A stretch of 64,000 nucleotides of DNA from Linum tenue (GCA_946122785.1 CAMGYJ010000005.1:38306002-38370001); one strand, 5' to 3'. Positions 10,347-22,587 are shown, counted from the stretch's first letter. The notes: a model not told the origin generated them from the sequence alone. Made by a program: numbers and translations.

Positions 10347-12150
10347 TTAAGCCCATTTTGCAAGTAGGGACATAAAGCCAGAACCTAAAAGAAGAGAAAT
10401 TTGCACTCCGATTTGAAGTCGTCCACTGGCTTGCACTTTTGGGTTCATGAAGTCAGCTGCGAGCATATCCACAAGTGCCATGTATATCAAGATTCCAGAT
10501 GATGCTGCATTGAACACTCCTTCCATTATCAAAGCAGTTGGACTATTCTCCTTGTACACGTTGGATATGGCGAATCCAATTGCGATTCCCAATGGAGTTG
10601 TGAGTGAGAAGAAGACAGACATCCATGCCACAACTCTGGCCTTGAATTTCGCCTGCAAAAATTGAGGGGGAAATAATGGCTCGATTTAGCACAATTAAAT
10701 GAATTTTCGAATAAAATCCAAAGCGTTAGTTATCGAGGTGCCTTAATCGCATCTCATTGTCATTCGTACTTCGACGCCCTTAACAGATAAAAAGTATGAT
10801 GGTTCAGTTACTTTATCATGTGACAGATTTATTATTATAAAGTAATGGAGGACAATAGCGGAGTAGCTTCAAAATTACAAAATACGAAAGTGAAAATGAA
10901 ACTAGGAAATTGGTTCTAAATAAATGAAATACCTGAGCAATGCAGCCTCCAAGCCCCATTCCTTCAAAGAATTGATGGAACGTCAGAGCGGCAACCAAAG
11001 GTCTTATTGTCTTGGGACTCTCCGATGCGCCCAACGAAATGCCTATTATCACTGAGTGCACGACGATGCCAACCTCCAAAACCTAACACCATAGTCAACA
11101 CACAAATAAATAAAAACAACATAAATTCTTATAAAAATAAAAAAAACTGCATAAAATATGAATTTTGAACAATCATTTTAAAAAGAATGTCAAACTAGCT
11201 AGGAGACTATTATGTAGCGTCTCATCGATGTATACAAAAGCCTTATTCGTTCACCTTAAATAATGAGATCAGCCAGACCTAATTAACATTATTCAACTAC
11301 TAAATAGACGAAAATTCAAACAACAAATCATATCAAAACTAATCATTATTAGAATCTAATTTGGTCAGCCTTCTTAAAAAAAAAGTTTATCCAGCAAAAA
11401 TAACAAAAAAATTCATCCATAATGTAATAATTATTAGTTGCTCATATCATATATAAGCAAATCAAAATAAGTTGCAGTATAAAAAAAAATCAGAATTAGT
11501 TACTAATTAATTACCTGCGAGATGACGCGGTGGCGAGTGAGTTGCGCCTCATCAGAACTCGCCCCCGCCGAAATAGCGCCGTGAGAATGGCCGTGAGTCG
11601 CATGCGTATGCACGTGCACGTGACCACCGCCGCCGCCGCCGCCATCCGTCGCCTCAAGATCGCCGCCGCCGCCGTCCTTCCCATCCTCACAATTTTTACC
11701 ATGTGCCCGCGTGTAATACGAAGTCGCAAAGGAATCGATCGCCAGAGTCCCCATCGCGGCCACCATGGCGATAAATCCGGCGAACGGGAAATCGCCCCAG
11801 GGTTTCTCGGGGAGACAGGGCGAGGTCAAACTCTCGAACGCGTCGGGGAACACGTGGATGAATCCCGTGGAAAGGATGACGCCGGCGGCGAAGGCCTTCA
11901 CGAGGAAGAACACGTTCTTGTCCGGGTGCAAGGCCGGAATCTTTTTCTGGGCGACGACGGGGAGGCACACTCCGATCGTTCCGGCCAGCAGAATCGACGC
12001 GAGTGCGACCAGCTTGTACTTCAGCGCCGTCGCACGGTCGCGGTCGGAATTATCGTCAGCCTCGCACTCTCCCAAGACTACTGCCGGCGATAGGAGTAGA
12101 AGAAGAAGTAGAAGGAGAGAGGAGAACGAGAAATGGCGCCGTTGATTCAT
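10347..12150 (-). CDS. ZIP-family zinc/iron transporter
   Basis: Three exons on the minus strand: 11515-12150, 10933-11082 and 10347-10652, joined by GT-AG introns in phase 0, give 363 residues, normal for plant ZIPs. An N-terminal Leu-rich signal segment (about 9-27) is followed by TM helices I-III, a variable cytosolic loop with a His cluster [15 protein letters not shown] (177-191), TM IV with [10 protein letters not shown] (His221), TM V with [12 protein letters not shown] (His248, Glu252) and TM VI-VIII ending LLAKWA. The His/Glu residues of TM IV-V form the metal site in this family. Role by family: import of Zn2+ (possibly Fe2+/Mn2+) into the cytosol across the plasma membrane. It most resembles the ZIP1/3/5/8 group; orthology is not settled. 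A TATA box and a zinc-deficiency element lie upstream. No lesions are seen. Confidence 0.93.
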
Positions 12151-12240
12151 TTGTGGACGGGACGGAGTGTTTCCGTGGAGCGGGGAAATTTTAGGCTTTT
12201 TTTTTCTTTTCTATTTGTGGGTTTTGCGTTAGTTTTTTAG

Positions 12241-12252
12241 TTTATATATAGA
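12241..12252 (-). promoter_or_regulatory. TATA box of the ZIP gene
   Basis: On the minus strand the sequence reads CTATATATAAA about 90-100 nt upstream of the ZIP start codon at 12150. This is an ordinary plant TATA position and leaves a leader of about 60-70 nt. Confidence 0.6.
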
Positions 12253-12299
12253 TAGATATAGTGATGGGTATTTGTTTCTCTTTGAGGAGAAGACTGTTT

Positions 12300-12309
12300 A
12301 TGTCGACAT
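12300..12309. promoter_or_regulatory. Zinc-deficiency response element (ZDRE) match
   Basis: ATGTCGACAT is a perfect 10-bp palindrome matching RTGTCGACAY, the site bound by bZIP19/bZIP23-type zinc-deficiency regulators in promoters of ZIP genes. It lies 150 nt upstream of the ZIP start codon and about 50 nt upstream of the TATA box. The position and target family make a real site likely; binding is inferred. Confidence 0.75.
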
Positions 12310-12812
12310 AATGGCATGCTATGTTTTGCGCAGGCGGAGACGTCGTCACTGCTTCACATGAGAGTAAGGGAAAGAGAAAGTAACTAAAAAAGCATTAAAC
12401 GAGTTCTATGACGTAAAGGTGGGGGGAAAATGTCACATCCTATTATTAAAATATATTATAGAAACAATTTAATATTACCAGCGGTAAAATATTGAGTGAT
12501 TAATGAGATGCTGAAATTAGTTAATAAAATTTTATCAAAATGGATGGAAATATAGGGTTGTTAAACATACGCTCTAGTTTTTACTTAAATTGTTTTATTT
12601 CAAAAGTTAAAGATTACTTCTTTATCCTTCTTATTTTATTATTGTTAGAAGATAACAAATACAATGTGGAAAAACAAAAAATCACCCTCTTCATCCTCCC
12701 CCGAAAATCCAATAGCCACCGGTTGCCACTTGCCACCCACTCATATGGCCGACCAAAACTCTTATTAAGTATACGAGAACACATATTTGAGCATACACAA
12801 AACGGTTATTCC

Positions 12813-13367
12813 TAGGGATGGCAATTTACCCACCCATGGGTAATTTTGCCCAAATCCAAGTAGACCCATCTATTATGGGTAGGGTTTGGGTGATGTGTGT
12901 ATGGGTTTGGGGTTTGTATATGGGTTTGGGTTATATATGGATATTATCTAAATGGGTATGGGATGGATATGGATATCCATTTACTTGAGGGTGTCTTAAC
13001 TACACATGCAAAAATTGGACTTATTTGTAAAACTTGAAAATTTTAGGTACCAAAATGTAAGACAAAAAAAATTTAGGTACCAAAACGTAATTTTCCATCG
13101 ATATTTTGAGGACTTATATGCAAAAAAAATTAAATTTAGGTACTAAATATGCATATCTATTAAGTTTAGGTACCACACTGTAATTTGTATTTGGGCATGG
13201 GTACAAACCCAAATCCATTTGTTATAAACCCAACCCAACCCAAAGTAAATGGGTATGGGTACAAACCCATCAAACTTTACCCATATCCATATATTTGGAT
13301 TTCATACCCAACCCAATTGGGTTGGATTGTAAAATACCCATGGGTATGGGCATAATTGCCATCCCTA
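12813..13367. mobile_element. Non-autonomous hAT element
   Basis: The 555-bp element has termini TAGGGATGGCAATTTACCC and GGCATAATTGCCATCCCTA. It is flanked by perfect GTTATTCC copies at 12805-12812 and 13368-13375. The interior is rich in ATGGGTATGGG repeats and carries no transposase. Confidence 0.88.
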
Positions 13368-13615
13368 GTTATTCCGTCATTCTACATCCAAAAATATGTT
13401 AGTTTTGTCCAGTTAGCACTCCACATCGTCAAAATTATTAATAAAAAATTTATTTAACCAAACAACCCAACTCACCTGAACTTAACCCACATCCTCTTTT
13501 AAAACATGTAACACGATGGTCACATAACTTTCTAGTTCATAACAAAATTGTTATACAATCGCATTTTTGCACGTCAGAGCTCTTCCAATCACAGCTGCCA
13601 TTGTCTGGATGTTCT

Positions 13616-14031
13616 CAGGGGCGGAGCTACTTAGAAGGTAGGGTGGGCCCCGACCCCTCCATGAATAGTTCAGGCCCCTAAGACTTAAGGATATTTAGAT
13701 AAAATTTGAATAAGTAGGACTTAGCCAGAACATTAGTTCATATAACTATCATGTAGTCCACTGGTAGCTAATTTAGTTATTAGTCTGAAGAACCCATGTT
13801 CAATTTACCACTACCTTACATTTTGTTTTATTTTGAGTGATTTTAATGATTTTAAGACTATATTGAAAGAAAGATAGCAAAAACATTTAGTTTAGATGCT
13901 ATTTTGAGTGATTTTTTTAATGATTTCAAAGAACGTTGTATACATTTAAAATAATTATAAATAATTATTTTTTTTATTTACATCTAATTATTTTTGTCCC
14001 ACACGGTGTCGAAATCCTGGCTCCACCACTG
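13616..14031. mobile_element. Short hAT element (CAGGGGCGGAGC type)
   Basis: The 416-bp element starts CAGGGGCGGAGCTAC and ends CCTGGCTCCACCACTG (inverse CAGTGGTGGAGCCAGG). GATGTTCT flanks it at 13608-13615 and 14032-14039, an 8-bp duplication. The interior is AT-rich and non-coding. Confidence 0.82.
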
Positions 14032-14039
14032 GATGTTCT

Positions 14040-14613
14040 TAATCATGTGACTTGAAGCTGTTTCTCATGGTCTAGTCCGTGTAAGTCTTACCCTTTCAAG
14101 CCTCTCGTTTCTTTGTTTATATGATTTCCTGTTGTAGGTTCACGAAAGGTTTAATTTGGAAATTAGGGAACTTTTGGAGTAAATTGATGCATCCACATAA
14201 AGTATGTACTTTTGTGTGTGGGTTAACTCCCTTGGAGTTGTACTCGTCATAGCTTGCAAAGATAATGTCTTCAGCCTACCTTTGTATTCACTAGTTATTA
14301 AGGGATTGAAAGAGCTCCGACGAGCAGAAATGAGACTGTATGAACATTTTGTTACGAAATAGAGAGTTTCGTAACCATAGTGTTGCATGTTTCAACAGAG
14401 GGGATGGGTTGACTCTAGGTTGGTTGGGTCGTTTGTACAAAACTAATAGATTTTTGCACGTAGAAGAACTGGATGACCATTTTGGTATATGCTCAAACCT
14501 GTTTTACCATATCGTTACAAATTAAAGGCTTGTGACTATTTTGTATTAAGTGCAAAGGTTTGTGACCGTTTATACTAACCGCCCATTTTTTATGTGTTAT
14601 AACTATAAGTTAA
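14040..14613. other. Spacer without recognisable gene
   Basis: Short open frames occur on both strands but none has a recognisable domain. No terminal repeats were noticed. Confidence 0.35.
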
Positions 14614-14654
14614 TTTGGGTAATTAATTAGTGTCATTATGTAAAAGAAACAAGT
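14614..14654 (+). repeat. Left copy of a 41-bp perfect direct repeat around a LINE
   Basis: The 41 bases starting TTTGGGTAATTAATTAGTG and ending AAAGAAACAAGT recur without mismatch at 19521-19561. The two copies bracket the LINE-derived sequence and so behave like an unusually long target-site duplication. Confidence 0.85.
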
Positions 14655-14696
14655 GGTAGCCGAATTGAAAAAAAAAAGCTTTGTTCTCTCTCCTCT

Positions 14697-15798
14697 ATGG
14701 AAATCGACACGAACCCTCCGACGGTCGTTCTCATCCCCACCGGCAGACCGCCAGACTCTCCTGGTGCAAGAGAGATGATCATGAGGGATACGGGGACTGT
14801 CCCGCCGACCTTTTCTTTTCCGCCGCTGGCAAATACCATACTGACAGACAAAGGAGCAATGGCTATGGTCATGACTCCAGTGTCCACTAGCGCCACCGAT
14901 GAACAAGCAGCGTCCCCGTACACCGGTGCGGTTACATGAAGGACCAAAGACCCATGTGACAACCTTGTGGCATGGACACCAATCGAACTCGGGACCTCAC
15001 ACAAGGAACACACGAAGGGGAGTCATCTCTGGTGGTGTCAGATGGGCTCAGATCGAGGTTGTCCTTGCCCTGGCAAAGGTCTTTGGTGGTTCGTGCACTA
15101 GGATTGAAAGTATCCTTTACCACATTCAAATAGAAGATCCGTGCCCAATGGAGACCAACTGGAGAAATGGAAATCTGGGGGCTCAAGCGGGATTGCTTCC
15201 TAATCAAGCTAACAACGGGGACGACTACCTTCGCGCTTTGACAGATGGGCCTTGGACCATTTTCGACCACTACCTAGTGGTCCAACAATAGACCCCTAAT
15301 TTTTGACTCCACGACAAGCTTCCCAAATCAATGGTGGTGTGGGTGCAGTTTTCAGCTCTCCCAATTCATTTCTACCATAAAGAGATCTTGGTCTCTTTTG
15401 GTAATATGCTGGGAAGAGAGGTAAAGCTGGATTACCACACTCAACATCAAGAACGAGCCAAGTTTGCACGTGTGGCAGTGGAGGTGGATTTATCGAAACC
15501 CCTAGTTCCTCGTATCTGGCTAGATGGGGCATGACAATATGTGGAATATGAAAATCTTCCGGTCGTGTGCTTCGAATGTGGAAAAGTAGGTCATACGTCC
15601 ACTAGTTGTTCATCAATCCGCCCAAACACACAACAGACTGACAATGGCACGGTGGCGCTGACGCCGGCGTCCGCCTCCACTCCGACGGAAGATGCAGGTC
15701 TCACGAAAATGGATGCAGGTCTCACGGAAATCACAGCGGGAACAGGGGATCAGACAGGGGTGGGGCTCCCAAAGGTACAGAGGATTCTCCTCGAATAA
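14697..15798 (+). pseudogene. LINE ORF1 (Gag-like, CCHC zinc knuckle)
   Basis: The start codon at 14697 opens a Pro/Thr-rich stretch that hits a stop near 14937. Later parts in shifted frames give VVWVQFSALPIHFYHKEILV (about 15331 on) and, after one in-frame stop at 15532-15534, the knuckle CFECGKVGHTSTSC (about 15571-15612). This layout (DUF4283-like domain then CCHC knuckle) is usual in plant L1 ORF1 proteins, which bind element RNA. At least one stop and one frame change make it non-functional. Confidence 0.75.
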
Positions 15799-16493
15799 AG
15801 GAAAGTCAAAGAGGGGGAAATGGCAGGATCCCGCAAGAATCGTGAATCGAAACAAGGAAACTCACCAACTCAGAGAAAGGAACAGATTGTTCAGGGACAA
15901 GGAAAGAAAGTTGGAGACATGGAAAGAGAAAAGACAAAAATGAGGCTTCAAAAAGGGAAGGGGAAAGTAAATAAGGAATTTACATCTTTAGGGAAGGAGA
16001 CTAAGGGAATCTTGGGGGCTCGGTCAGGTACTAAGACCGGTAATATGGAGCAGAAATAGAGAGGTGGACCTCCTCCTCTACCCAAACAAGGGGTGAATCT
16101 TCTTCTGCTGGGCCGAGGCCCATGACGAGCACGACATCTCAAGGCCCACCCATTACCAAAGTTTCCGATGGGCCGCAGACAACGACCATTCAAGTTATTG
16201 AGGCCTTGCCTCCTAAACCAAACCCCCTCGTCAACCCGACCCAAATGTCCCATTGGCGACAACGAGAACTAAACCACGACTGCAGCAGCGTTGCTCACCC
16301 TCCGGGAAATCGAATCCTGGACTTCCAGACCAACAGAAGGGCAGGAAGATGCTTTCGATTCGGGCAACATAGAGGACAAGACGATGGGGACGAGCGAGGG
16401 TTTGGCGGCGACCCTTTGATGCACCCCTCCCCCATCGGCGATATGCTTTCTTCTTACCCTTCCTCCCTCTCTTTTCTCTTTTATTTTTTCCCT

Positions 16494-17772
16494 ATGAATC
16501 AGTCTTTTCCTCGTTGTGAATTTCTCTCTTGGAACAATGGGGGAGCGAATAGTGCAGAATCCTCCCGCTCTCTCAAGTTCATTAGGCAAGTTTATAATCC
16601 TGATATTCTCATTCTCTTGGAACCGCAGGTCAGTGGAGCTACCGCTGATCAGGTGTGCCACCGTCTAGGCTACTCTAATGTGTCGCGAGTTAAAGCTAAT
16701 GGGCGCAAAGGGGGCATTTGGATTTTCTATAATATTGCAGTTTTACAGCTGGAGCTAATGACAGCTTGCTTTCAGCACATTTCAGTCAGAGTTTCAGATG
16801 GAACCTCGCCTCCTTGGCTTTTGACTGCAGCGCCGCAACCCAGCCTTCAACCAGCTCTGTGGGAAAGGATATTCTCCACCTGCACAACAAATGAGCTTCC
16901 CTGGCTTATCACCGGTGATTTTAATGGTATTCGCAACCCAGAGGAGAACACGGGGCACACTTCGCTTAACACGCGCTGCAGGACCTGCAATGACTGAATC
17001 CACAAGGCCGACTTCATTGATCTGGGCTTTTACAGGACCTTGTTTCACCTGGACTCGGGGCGATCAAACATCCTCTTATAAGGCTAGTCGAATTGACCGG
17101 AGTATATGTAACGACATCTGGAATCAAGCCTACCCTAATACCATGGTTGCCCATTTGCCAATACTGCACTCTGACCACCATCCCATAATGACCAGCTTTG
17201 CTATCCAGGGAGGCTTGACTAACTCTGCTAAAAGATTTCATTTTGAAGCCGCTTGGTTAACTCATGATACGTATGCCTATTTTCTCTCAGGAAACTGGAA
17301 TGGTGCTAACCCTCTTCCTACAACTTTGGGAGACTTGGCAGCCAAACTCAAGTAGTGGAATCATGATGTTTTTGGCAACATTTTTCAGCAGAAAAAGAGA
17401 CTGCTCAAAAGGATCGAAGGGGTTCAAAAGCGGATGGCTGAGTGTTTCTCCCCGGGGCTGTCGAAGCTCCATGCCAAACTAGAAGTAGAGCTCGATAAAC
17501 TCCTGGAGCAAGAAGAGCTTCTTTGGTTTCAGCAAGCACGGGAGAAATGGATTCAGTTTGGCGAAAGAAATACCTCGTACTTTCATCAACAAACCAACAT
17601 CCGTTGGCGGAAGAACATGATCGTCTCCCTAAAAAATCAAGTTGGGGAATGGATTTCAGATCCTATCGAGCTTGTAGCGATGATTTTCGAGTTCTTTGTT
17701 GACCTTTATGTGCAGGTAGGGCTGTTGATGAGCCGAGTCGAGTTTTGCCATAGTTCGGGCTCGGCTCATTAA
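16494..17772 (+). pseudogene. LINE ORF2 endonuclease part
   Basis: From the Met at 16494 the frame encodes an exonuclease-endonuclease-phosphatase domain: FLSWNNGG near the N-terminus, LILLEPQ, WLITGDFNGI, then after a stop near 16995 and a frame change WTRGDQTSSYKASRIDRSI and the catalytic HSDHHPI block (about 17170-17190). A helical linker follows, up to the hAT at 17717. It would nick target DNA in a working LINE. Stops and frameshifts inactivate it. Confidence 0.8.
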
Positions 17773-18236
17773 TATATTTCCAGGCTCGAGCTCGGCTCGT
17801 TTTCGTCACAAGCTTTAATATGCAAGTTCGAATTCGGCTCGTTTATGAAAATGAAAGCTCAAGCTTGGCCCGTAAAATAAGCTTAACGAGCCCAAAATCG
17901 AGCTCATAAAATGTTCATGATAGCTCAAGATTGACCTAGAACTACGCACAAAATTACATTTAAAATTGTAGCAAAGTCTAGCAAAGTAAAAAACAATATT
18001 TATCCCAATTTCAATACATAAAATCCATGAATTCTAATCCTTTTTTCTATGCCAAACCATTTAATGAGCTTGTTCGCGAGCTTTCGAGCTGAACATGGTA
18101 TGGCTCGAGTTCGGCTCGTTTAGTTAACGAGATTGTTCGCGAGCTGGCTCGATCAAAACGAATCGAGTGTCGAACGAGTTTTTCTCGAGTCACACACCGA
18201 GCCGTTCATGAGCGGCTTGGTTCATTAACAACCCTA
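17717..18236. mobile_element. Non-autonomous hAT inside the LINE
   Basis: The 520-bp element has termini TAGGGCTGTTGATGAGCC and GGTTCATTAACAACCCTA. TGTGCAGG flanks it at 17709-17716 and 18237-18244. The interior is rich in GAGCTCGGCTCGTTT-like motifs. Removing it and one duplication copy rejoins the LINE reading frame. Confidence 0.88.
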
Positions 18237-19038
18237 TGTGCAGGACAACCAAGCTTATGAAGACAAGATGCCTGAAGGAAGGTTTCCCAAAACCGGACAG
18301 GAGGAGCTCATGACACTTCTTCGCCCCTTTAGTGACATGGACATTCACCAGGCCGTTCATGGGAAGGATTCCTTCCAGGCGCCGAGACCATATGGGTTCC
18401 AGGGCATCTTCTACCAGAGCTGCTGGCAGACAATAGGGGAAAGCTTAATCGACATGGCTCTAGACTTCTTCACTACAGGGATGCTCCCCGATCGTGTGAT
18501 GGAGTCGACGGTAATGTTGATCCCTAAAGTCGATCACCCAAAATTTGTCTCCCAGTTGTGCCCGATTTCTCTGAACAACGTCTACCTTAAGGCCATTACC
18601 AAGGCGATCACTAATCGACTGAAGCCGGTCATGAGGAGTTTAATTTCCCCGCGCCAGAGCAGCTTTATCCCCGGAAGACAGACCGTCGATAACATCATAG
18701 TTATGTAGGAAATAGTTCACTCTCTGCGGAAAAAGAAAGGGAGAAAAGGAGGGGTGGTAGTTAAGATAGACCTTGAGAAGGCCTACGACAGACTGAGATG
18801 GGATTTCCTCCGAGACACTCTAATGGAAATTGGTTTTCCCAGCTCCTGGATTCGGTGCATCATGTTTTGTGTCAAAAAGAACAACATGCATATTCTGTGG
18901 AATGGAGAGCTGTCATTCCCGATCACTCCTTCTTGCGGAGTCAGGCAGGGAGACCCTCTCTCTCCTTATCTTTTTGTACTATGTATGGAGAGACTCTCTC
19001 ACAGGATTGATCAGGCTGTTCGGGAAAAGCTCTGAAAC
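18237..19038 (+). pseudogene. LINE ORF2 reverse transcriptase part
   Basis: The frame gives the RT N-terminal region with IHQAVHGKDSFQAPRPYGFQ, NRLKPVMRSLISPRQSSFIPG (N-lobe), one stop at 18706-18708, then VVKIDLEKAYDRLRWDFL (first catalytic Asp) and CGVRQGDPLSPYLFVLCMERL. Beyond the hAT at 19039 the YXDD-equivalent reads FAND, so the usual FADD has lost one catalytic aspartate. The enzyme is dead. Confidence 0.85.
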
Positions 19039-19441
19039 TAGGGCTGGCTATTTGGTCCGGGCTATTTGGTTTTACTCGAAATCGGACCGTATAACCCGGA
19101 CCGAGGCTAGACCGGAACTGGATAACAAACAATCAAATCCAATATTTGGGCTTAGATTTGAGGTAAAAAAAACCGTTTGAGATCGGATAAAAACCGGATA
19201 GGAGAACCACCACCCAAAACTTAACCAACTCCTCACTCTTTGAGTCCTCAATTCACTCAAATCCCCACAAGTTCAATCTAAAATCAAGACCGAATTGGGA
19301 CTTGACTGGGTCAAGACCATACCGGATCAAGACCAGACTGTATCCAATCCAATCTTTGGTCCTTATATTCCCGAAAAGATTGTACTGGGACCGGATCAAT
19401 TCGGGCCAATTTAACCGGACCGGACCGTATAGTCAGTCCTA
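19039..19441. mobile_element. Non-autonomous hAT inside the LINE RT region
   Basis: The 403-bp element starts TAGGGCTGGCTATTTGGTCC and ends GGACCGTATAGTCAGTCCTA. Flanks are CTGAAAC before and CTGAAAAC after, an 8-bp duplication with a one-base length difference. Interior rich in GACCGGA motifs; non-coding. Confidence 0.75.
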
Positions 19442-19520
19442 CTGAAAACCTCTTTTTTGCCAATGATTTAATTTTGTTTGCAGGAGCGAAAAGCTCGCAG
19501 ATGAGGATCATTAAAGAGTG

Positions 19521-19561
19521 TTTGGGTAATTAATTAGTGTCATTATGTAAAAGAAACAAGT
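19521..19561 (+). repeat. Right copy of the 41-bp direct repeat
   Basis: Identical to 14614-14654 and joined directly to the truncated RT sequence with no poly(A) between. Confidence 0.85.
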
Positions 19562-22500
19562 TATGTGTTTCAATAGAATCACAGGGAACCTTATGTTAGG
19601 AAAGTACGCGTTAAACTCCTTTTGTTCGTCCCGTTGTTTTAGCATTCATATTATCGTTTCGTTACAGCTAGTAAACCCGAGTAGTCTTCCTAACTAGTTA
19701 ACATATATGATATATCACTTAATACTTTATAGCATGATAATATGAAAAGGCGTAAATAATGTGGCAAATGACTTGAATGAAACAACTAAGACGACTATAA
19801 GGAGTGTCGAAAATATGTCGACATGCACATGTAAGTACGGAGAGAGAGACGTACTCGAAGCAAATAGTAGTGTCATGTGAAGAGTTGACAGCTTCAAATT
19901 AAGAGTGGAAATAGTCAACTGATTGTAAGGTACTTTGATAATTTTGGAGAAACTGGTTTTGTAGACAGATTATTGTGTACCTGGGGTGGGCTATTATTTA
20001 TTTATTTATTTGCCATAATTATCTTCTAAGGGAAGCAGCATAGCTATAAGGGCTTGTTTGTCACAATAGGAACAACCTTGATATACTTATGGGGTATGAA
20101 TAGGAATGAAGCACGTTGGAAAGAAAAAAGATCGTGTCACTTGAATCTCTTGCGCTCGACGAGTCCCTCGCGTTGATCATACGGATAATCACCTACACTT
20201 CACCACAAAATCTTCCAATAGAAAATGAGAGAGGCAAACAGCGATGAAGAGCATCTTAGAAGGTATGGGTTCTAAAACATTTGTGTCATGAATATCTTGA
20301 CTAGTCGTACAACGACAAGACTGTTGATGATCTCACAAATTAGTAAGTTTGTAGCAATTCAAATACTTCCCTTTTGTCTCCCTTGAATCCAACATGTAAT
20401 TATGACGTACAAAGTTTCTAGTACTCATGTCATGTTTTCATTTGACCACTTTAAATGAAATCTTCGTTGGCAGAGCATAAATATGCCTAGAGTCTAAGGA
20501 TGTTTACACTTTACAGATAACGATTTCAATGCTTTGGTGGAGATATCAACCTTGCATTACTTCATCAATCGATTGTGAAGAGAATTGACGTATTTTGCAA
20601 TTTGATAGAATTAATTATTTTTAATTTGCACCTCAATATTCAATTAATAATTACACAATACAGTATTCTTTGTTTTTGCAACTATAAGTTGATGGACACA
20701 TTAGGGTGCAAATAAGAAATATGAGGAACTTTTGATAGTATAAAAAAACAACTATCTATCATGTGAAAATAGCAAGGTTGTTAATTTGTGGGTTGACCCA
20801 TTTTGATCTGGGCCGGTTGAGAAAAACGGGCACCACACACAAACGGGTCAACCCCCGCAACAAGGTTCTTGGGTTAAAGGTCATACATTGTCATTTTTCT
20901 TTTTGTTCTGCAAAATGTGCATTTTCCTAATTTTTCTCTTCACCAAACCCTATTTCTTGGAATTTTAAGTTGAACATTTGAATATTTATATTATATGAGC
21001 GTGTTTGAATTTTCACTTTATATTGGATCCAAGTACTAGCTGTTATTTTGTAAATGTTAGATGAGATTAGATATAATTTATAAATATATAAACAATACAA
21101 TGAATTTTTCACATATTTGAGCTAAACTGAGCTAAAGTGATCAGACTAATAACCCTTAACTCAATTGCTAAATGCTATGTCGGGCAACGTACTAAACCAG
21201 GTTGACAACATTAGAAAATAGTGTGTGGTCATTCAAATGCAACCACCCACCAAAATATATGCGGGTAAGAAGATTTTCGACCTACAATCCACTCACATCA
21301 ATATCATATTTTTTTTTACAAAAGATAATCAAGTATATTGATTGGAAAAATATATCATTATATCCTGGAACGAAGCCAGGCCACAAAATCAAACGAGCGA
21401 CACACGGTCAGGTATAAAGAAAGGACCTTGCGAGCCACCAGATGAGCTACCCTATTACACGCCGACCTACGAATCACTCCCTAAACCCTATATGCTCAGA
21501 CAAATAGCACAAAACTTCACAGAAGATGGCCCCCGCACGACTATCACTATTTTGAGCCTGGTTAAGTTTATCAATAACGACCTTAGCATACCATACGTCG
21601 AAAAAGCCCATTTGTATATTTTCAAGGGCACTCACATCAATATCACACTTCTAACAATTTGAGTTATTTACTGGTGGGTGATTGTTGATAATTCACATGC
21701 ATACCCCTATTTGGCAGCACAGAAAAATTAATATAAAATTTGTTGAACATAAGAATCTGAAATCTTTTTATATTACATATTTATGGGCCTCACGACCTAC
21801 CTCGCTTCAATAATTTGTTTGTATTTGTTAAAATCGCAAGGCAACAAAGAAGTCCACAACAAGAATAGTTGAACAATCGACCGATCACCAAATCATAGAT
21901 AGATTGGAGAATTAGTGTTCCGATCCGAGTAATAATGTAAATTTCACTTCAAAACCACAAATTCAAATCAGCGTGATGATCTATCATATATAAAATCCAG
22001 CACACATACAACAAATATTTTCCAAGTCCACAATGACTCAAATATTTTACTAATCCTTGATGTTTTCAAATCAAAAAGATTGATATAATTTTTCATTTTG
22101 AAACCCAACTAACAAATGGACTTAACATTGGGTATATGCTGCCGCAGGTGTAATATGACTATATGAGTACGATATGGGAAAAAATGTCTAGAGAATATGA
22201 CAAGAAGTACCAACCAAATTTAAATAACAAATAACTTGTCCACTCGTTCCGAAGATCAGAGACCAGACCCTGTCGCTATGCTGATCGTGACCTAAAATCC
22301 TATATCTGCCGATTATTATAGTTGGAACACACTTTTGGTTCTTGTCATGTGTCAAGCTATATAGCTAGTTTTGAGTAGCTTGACTCAGCAGTAAATCTTC
22401 AAGGGTTTGGAGTTAGCTAGTGTCATAGTTCGCTTTGTCTTCACTTCGATCGTATTCAATCCATAGCGAATCGCTTCAGCTTCAGTAAAATCATTAATCG

Positions 22501-22587
22501 GCAAACGAAACTTACTGGCGGTATACAAGCCAAAGAGATACTCCAGCAGACCAGCACTCAAGTTATAGGTAAACCTAGCTAATCTAA
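19562..22587. other. AT-rich spacer
   Basis: No gene is recognised. At 20780-20870 there is a GGGTTGACCC/GGGCCGGTTGAG stretch like the subterminal DNA of hAT-type repeats. About 21340-21660 is less AT-rich and probably an old retroelement remnant. A perfect ATGTCGACAT palindrome occurs at 19815-19824 with no gene next to it. Confidence 0.35.

Larger units (their letters stand above)
14655..19520 (+). mobile_element. L1-type LINE, 3' truncated, with two hAT insertions
   Basis: The 5' end holds a short leader with an A10 run (14670-14679), then a broken ORF1 with a CCHC knuckle, an endonuclease, and reverse transcriptase that stops abruptly after the region corresponding to FANDLILFAGAKSSQM. 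The rest of RT, the zf-RVT domain, RNase H, 3' UTR and poly(A) are missing. Two hAT elements interrupt it (17717-18236, 19039-19441). A 41-bp direct repeat flanks it. It is defective. Confidence 0.85.

Noticed and set aside
11530..12093. 187-residue plus-strand ORF
   Set aside because: It is antisense to ZIP exon 1, which has full family support.
14930..15010. SINE or tRNA-like sequence (minus-strand GAGTTCGATTGG resembling a B box)
   Set aside because: No matching A box, cloverleaf or terminal features were found; it lies within the decayed LINE ORF1.
19815..19824. Second perfect ATGTCGACAT palindrome as a zinc-response site
   Set aside because: No gene lies near it, so there is nothing to regulate; about 0.2 chance matches to the degenerate motif are expected in a window this size.
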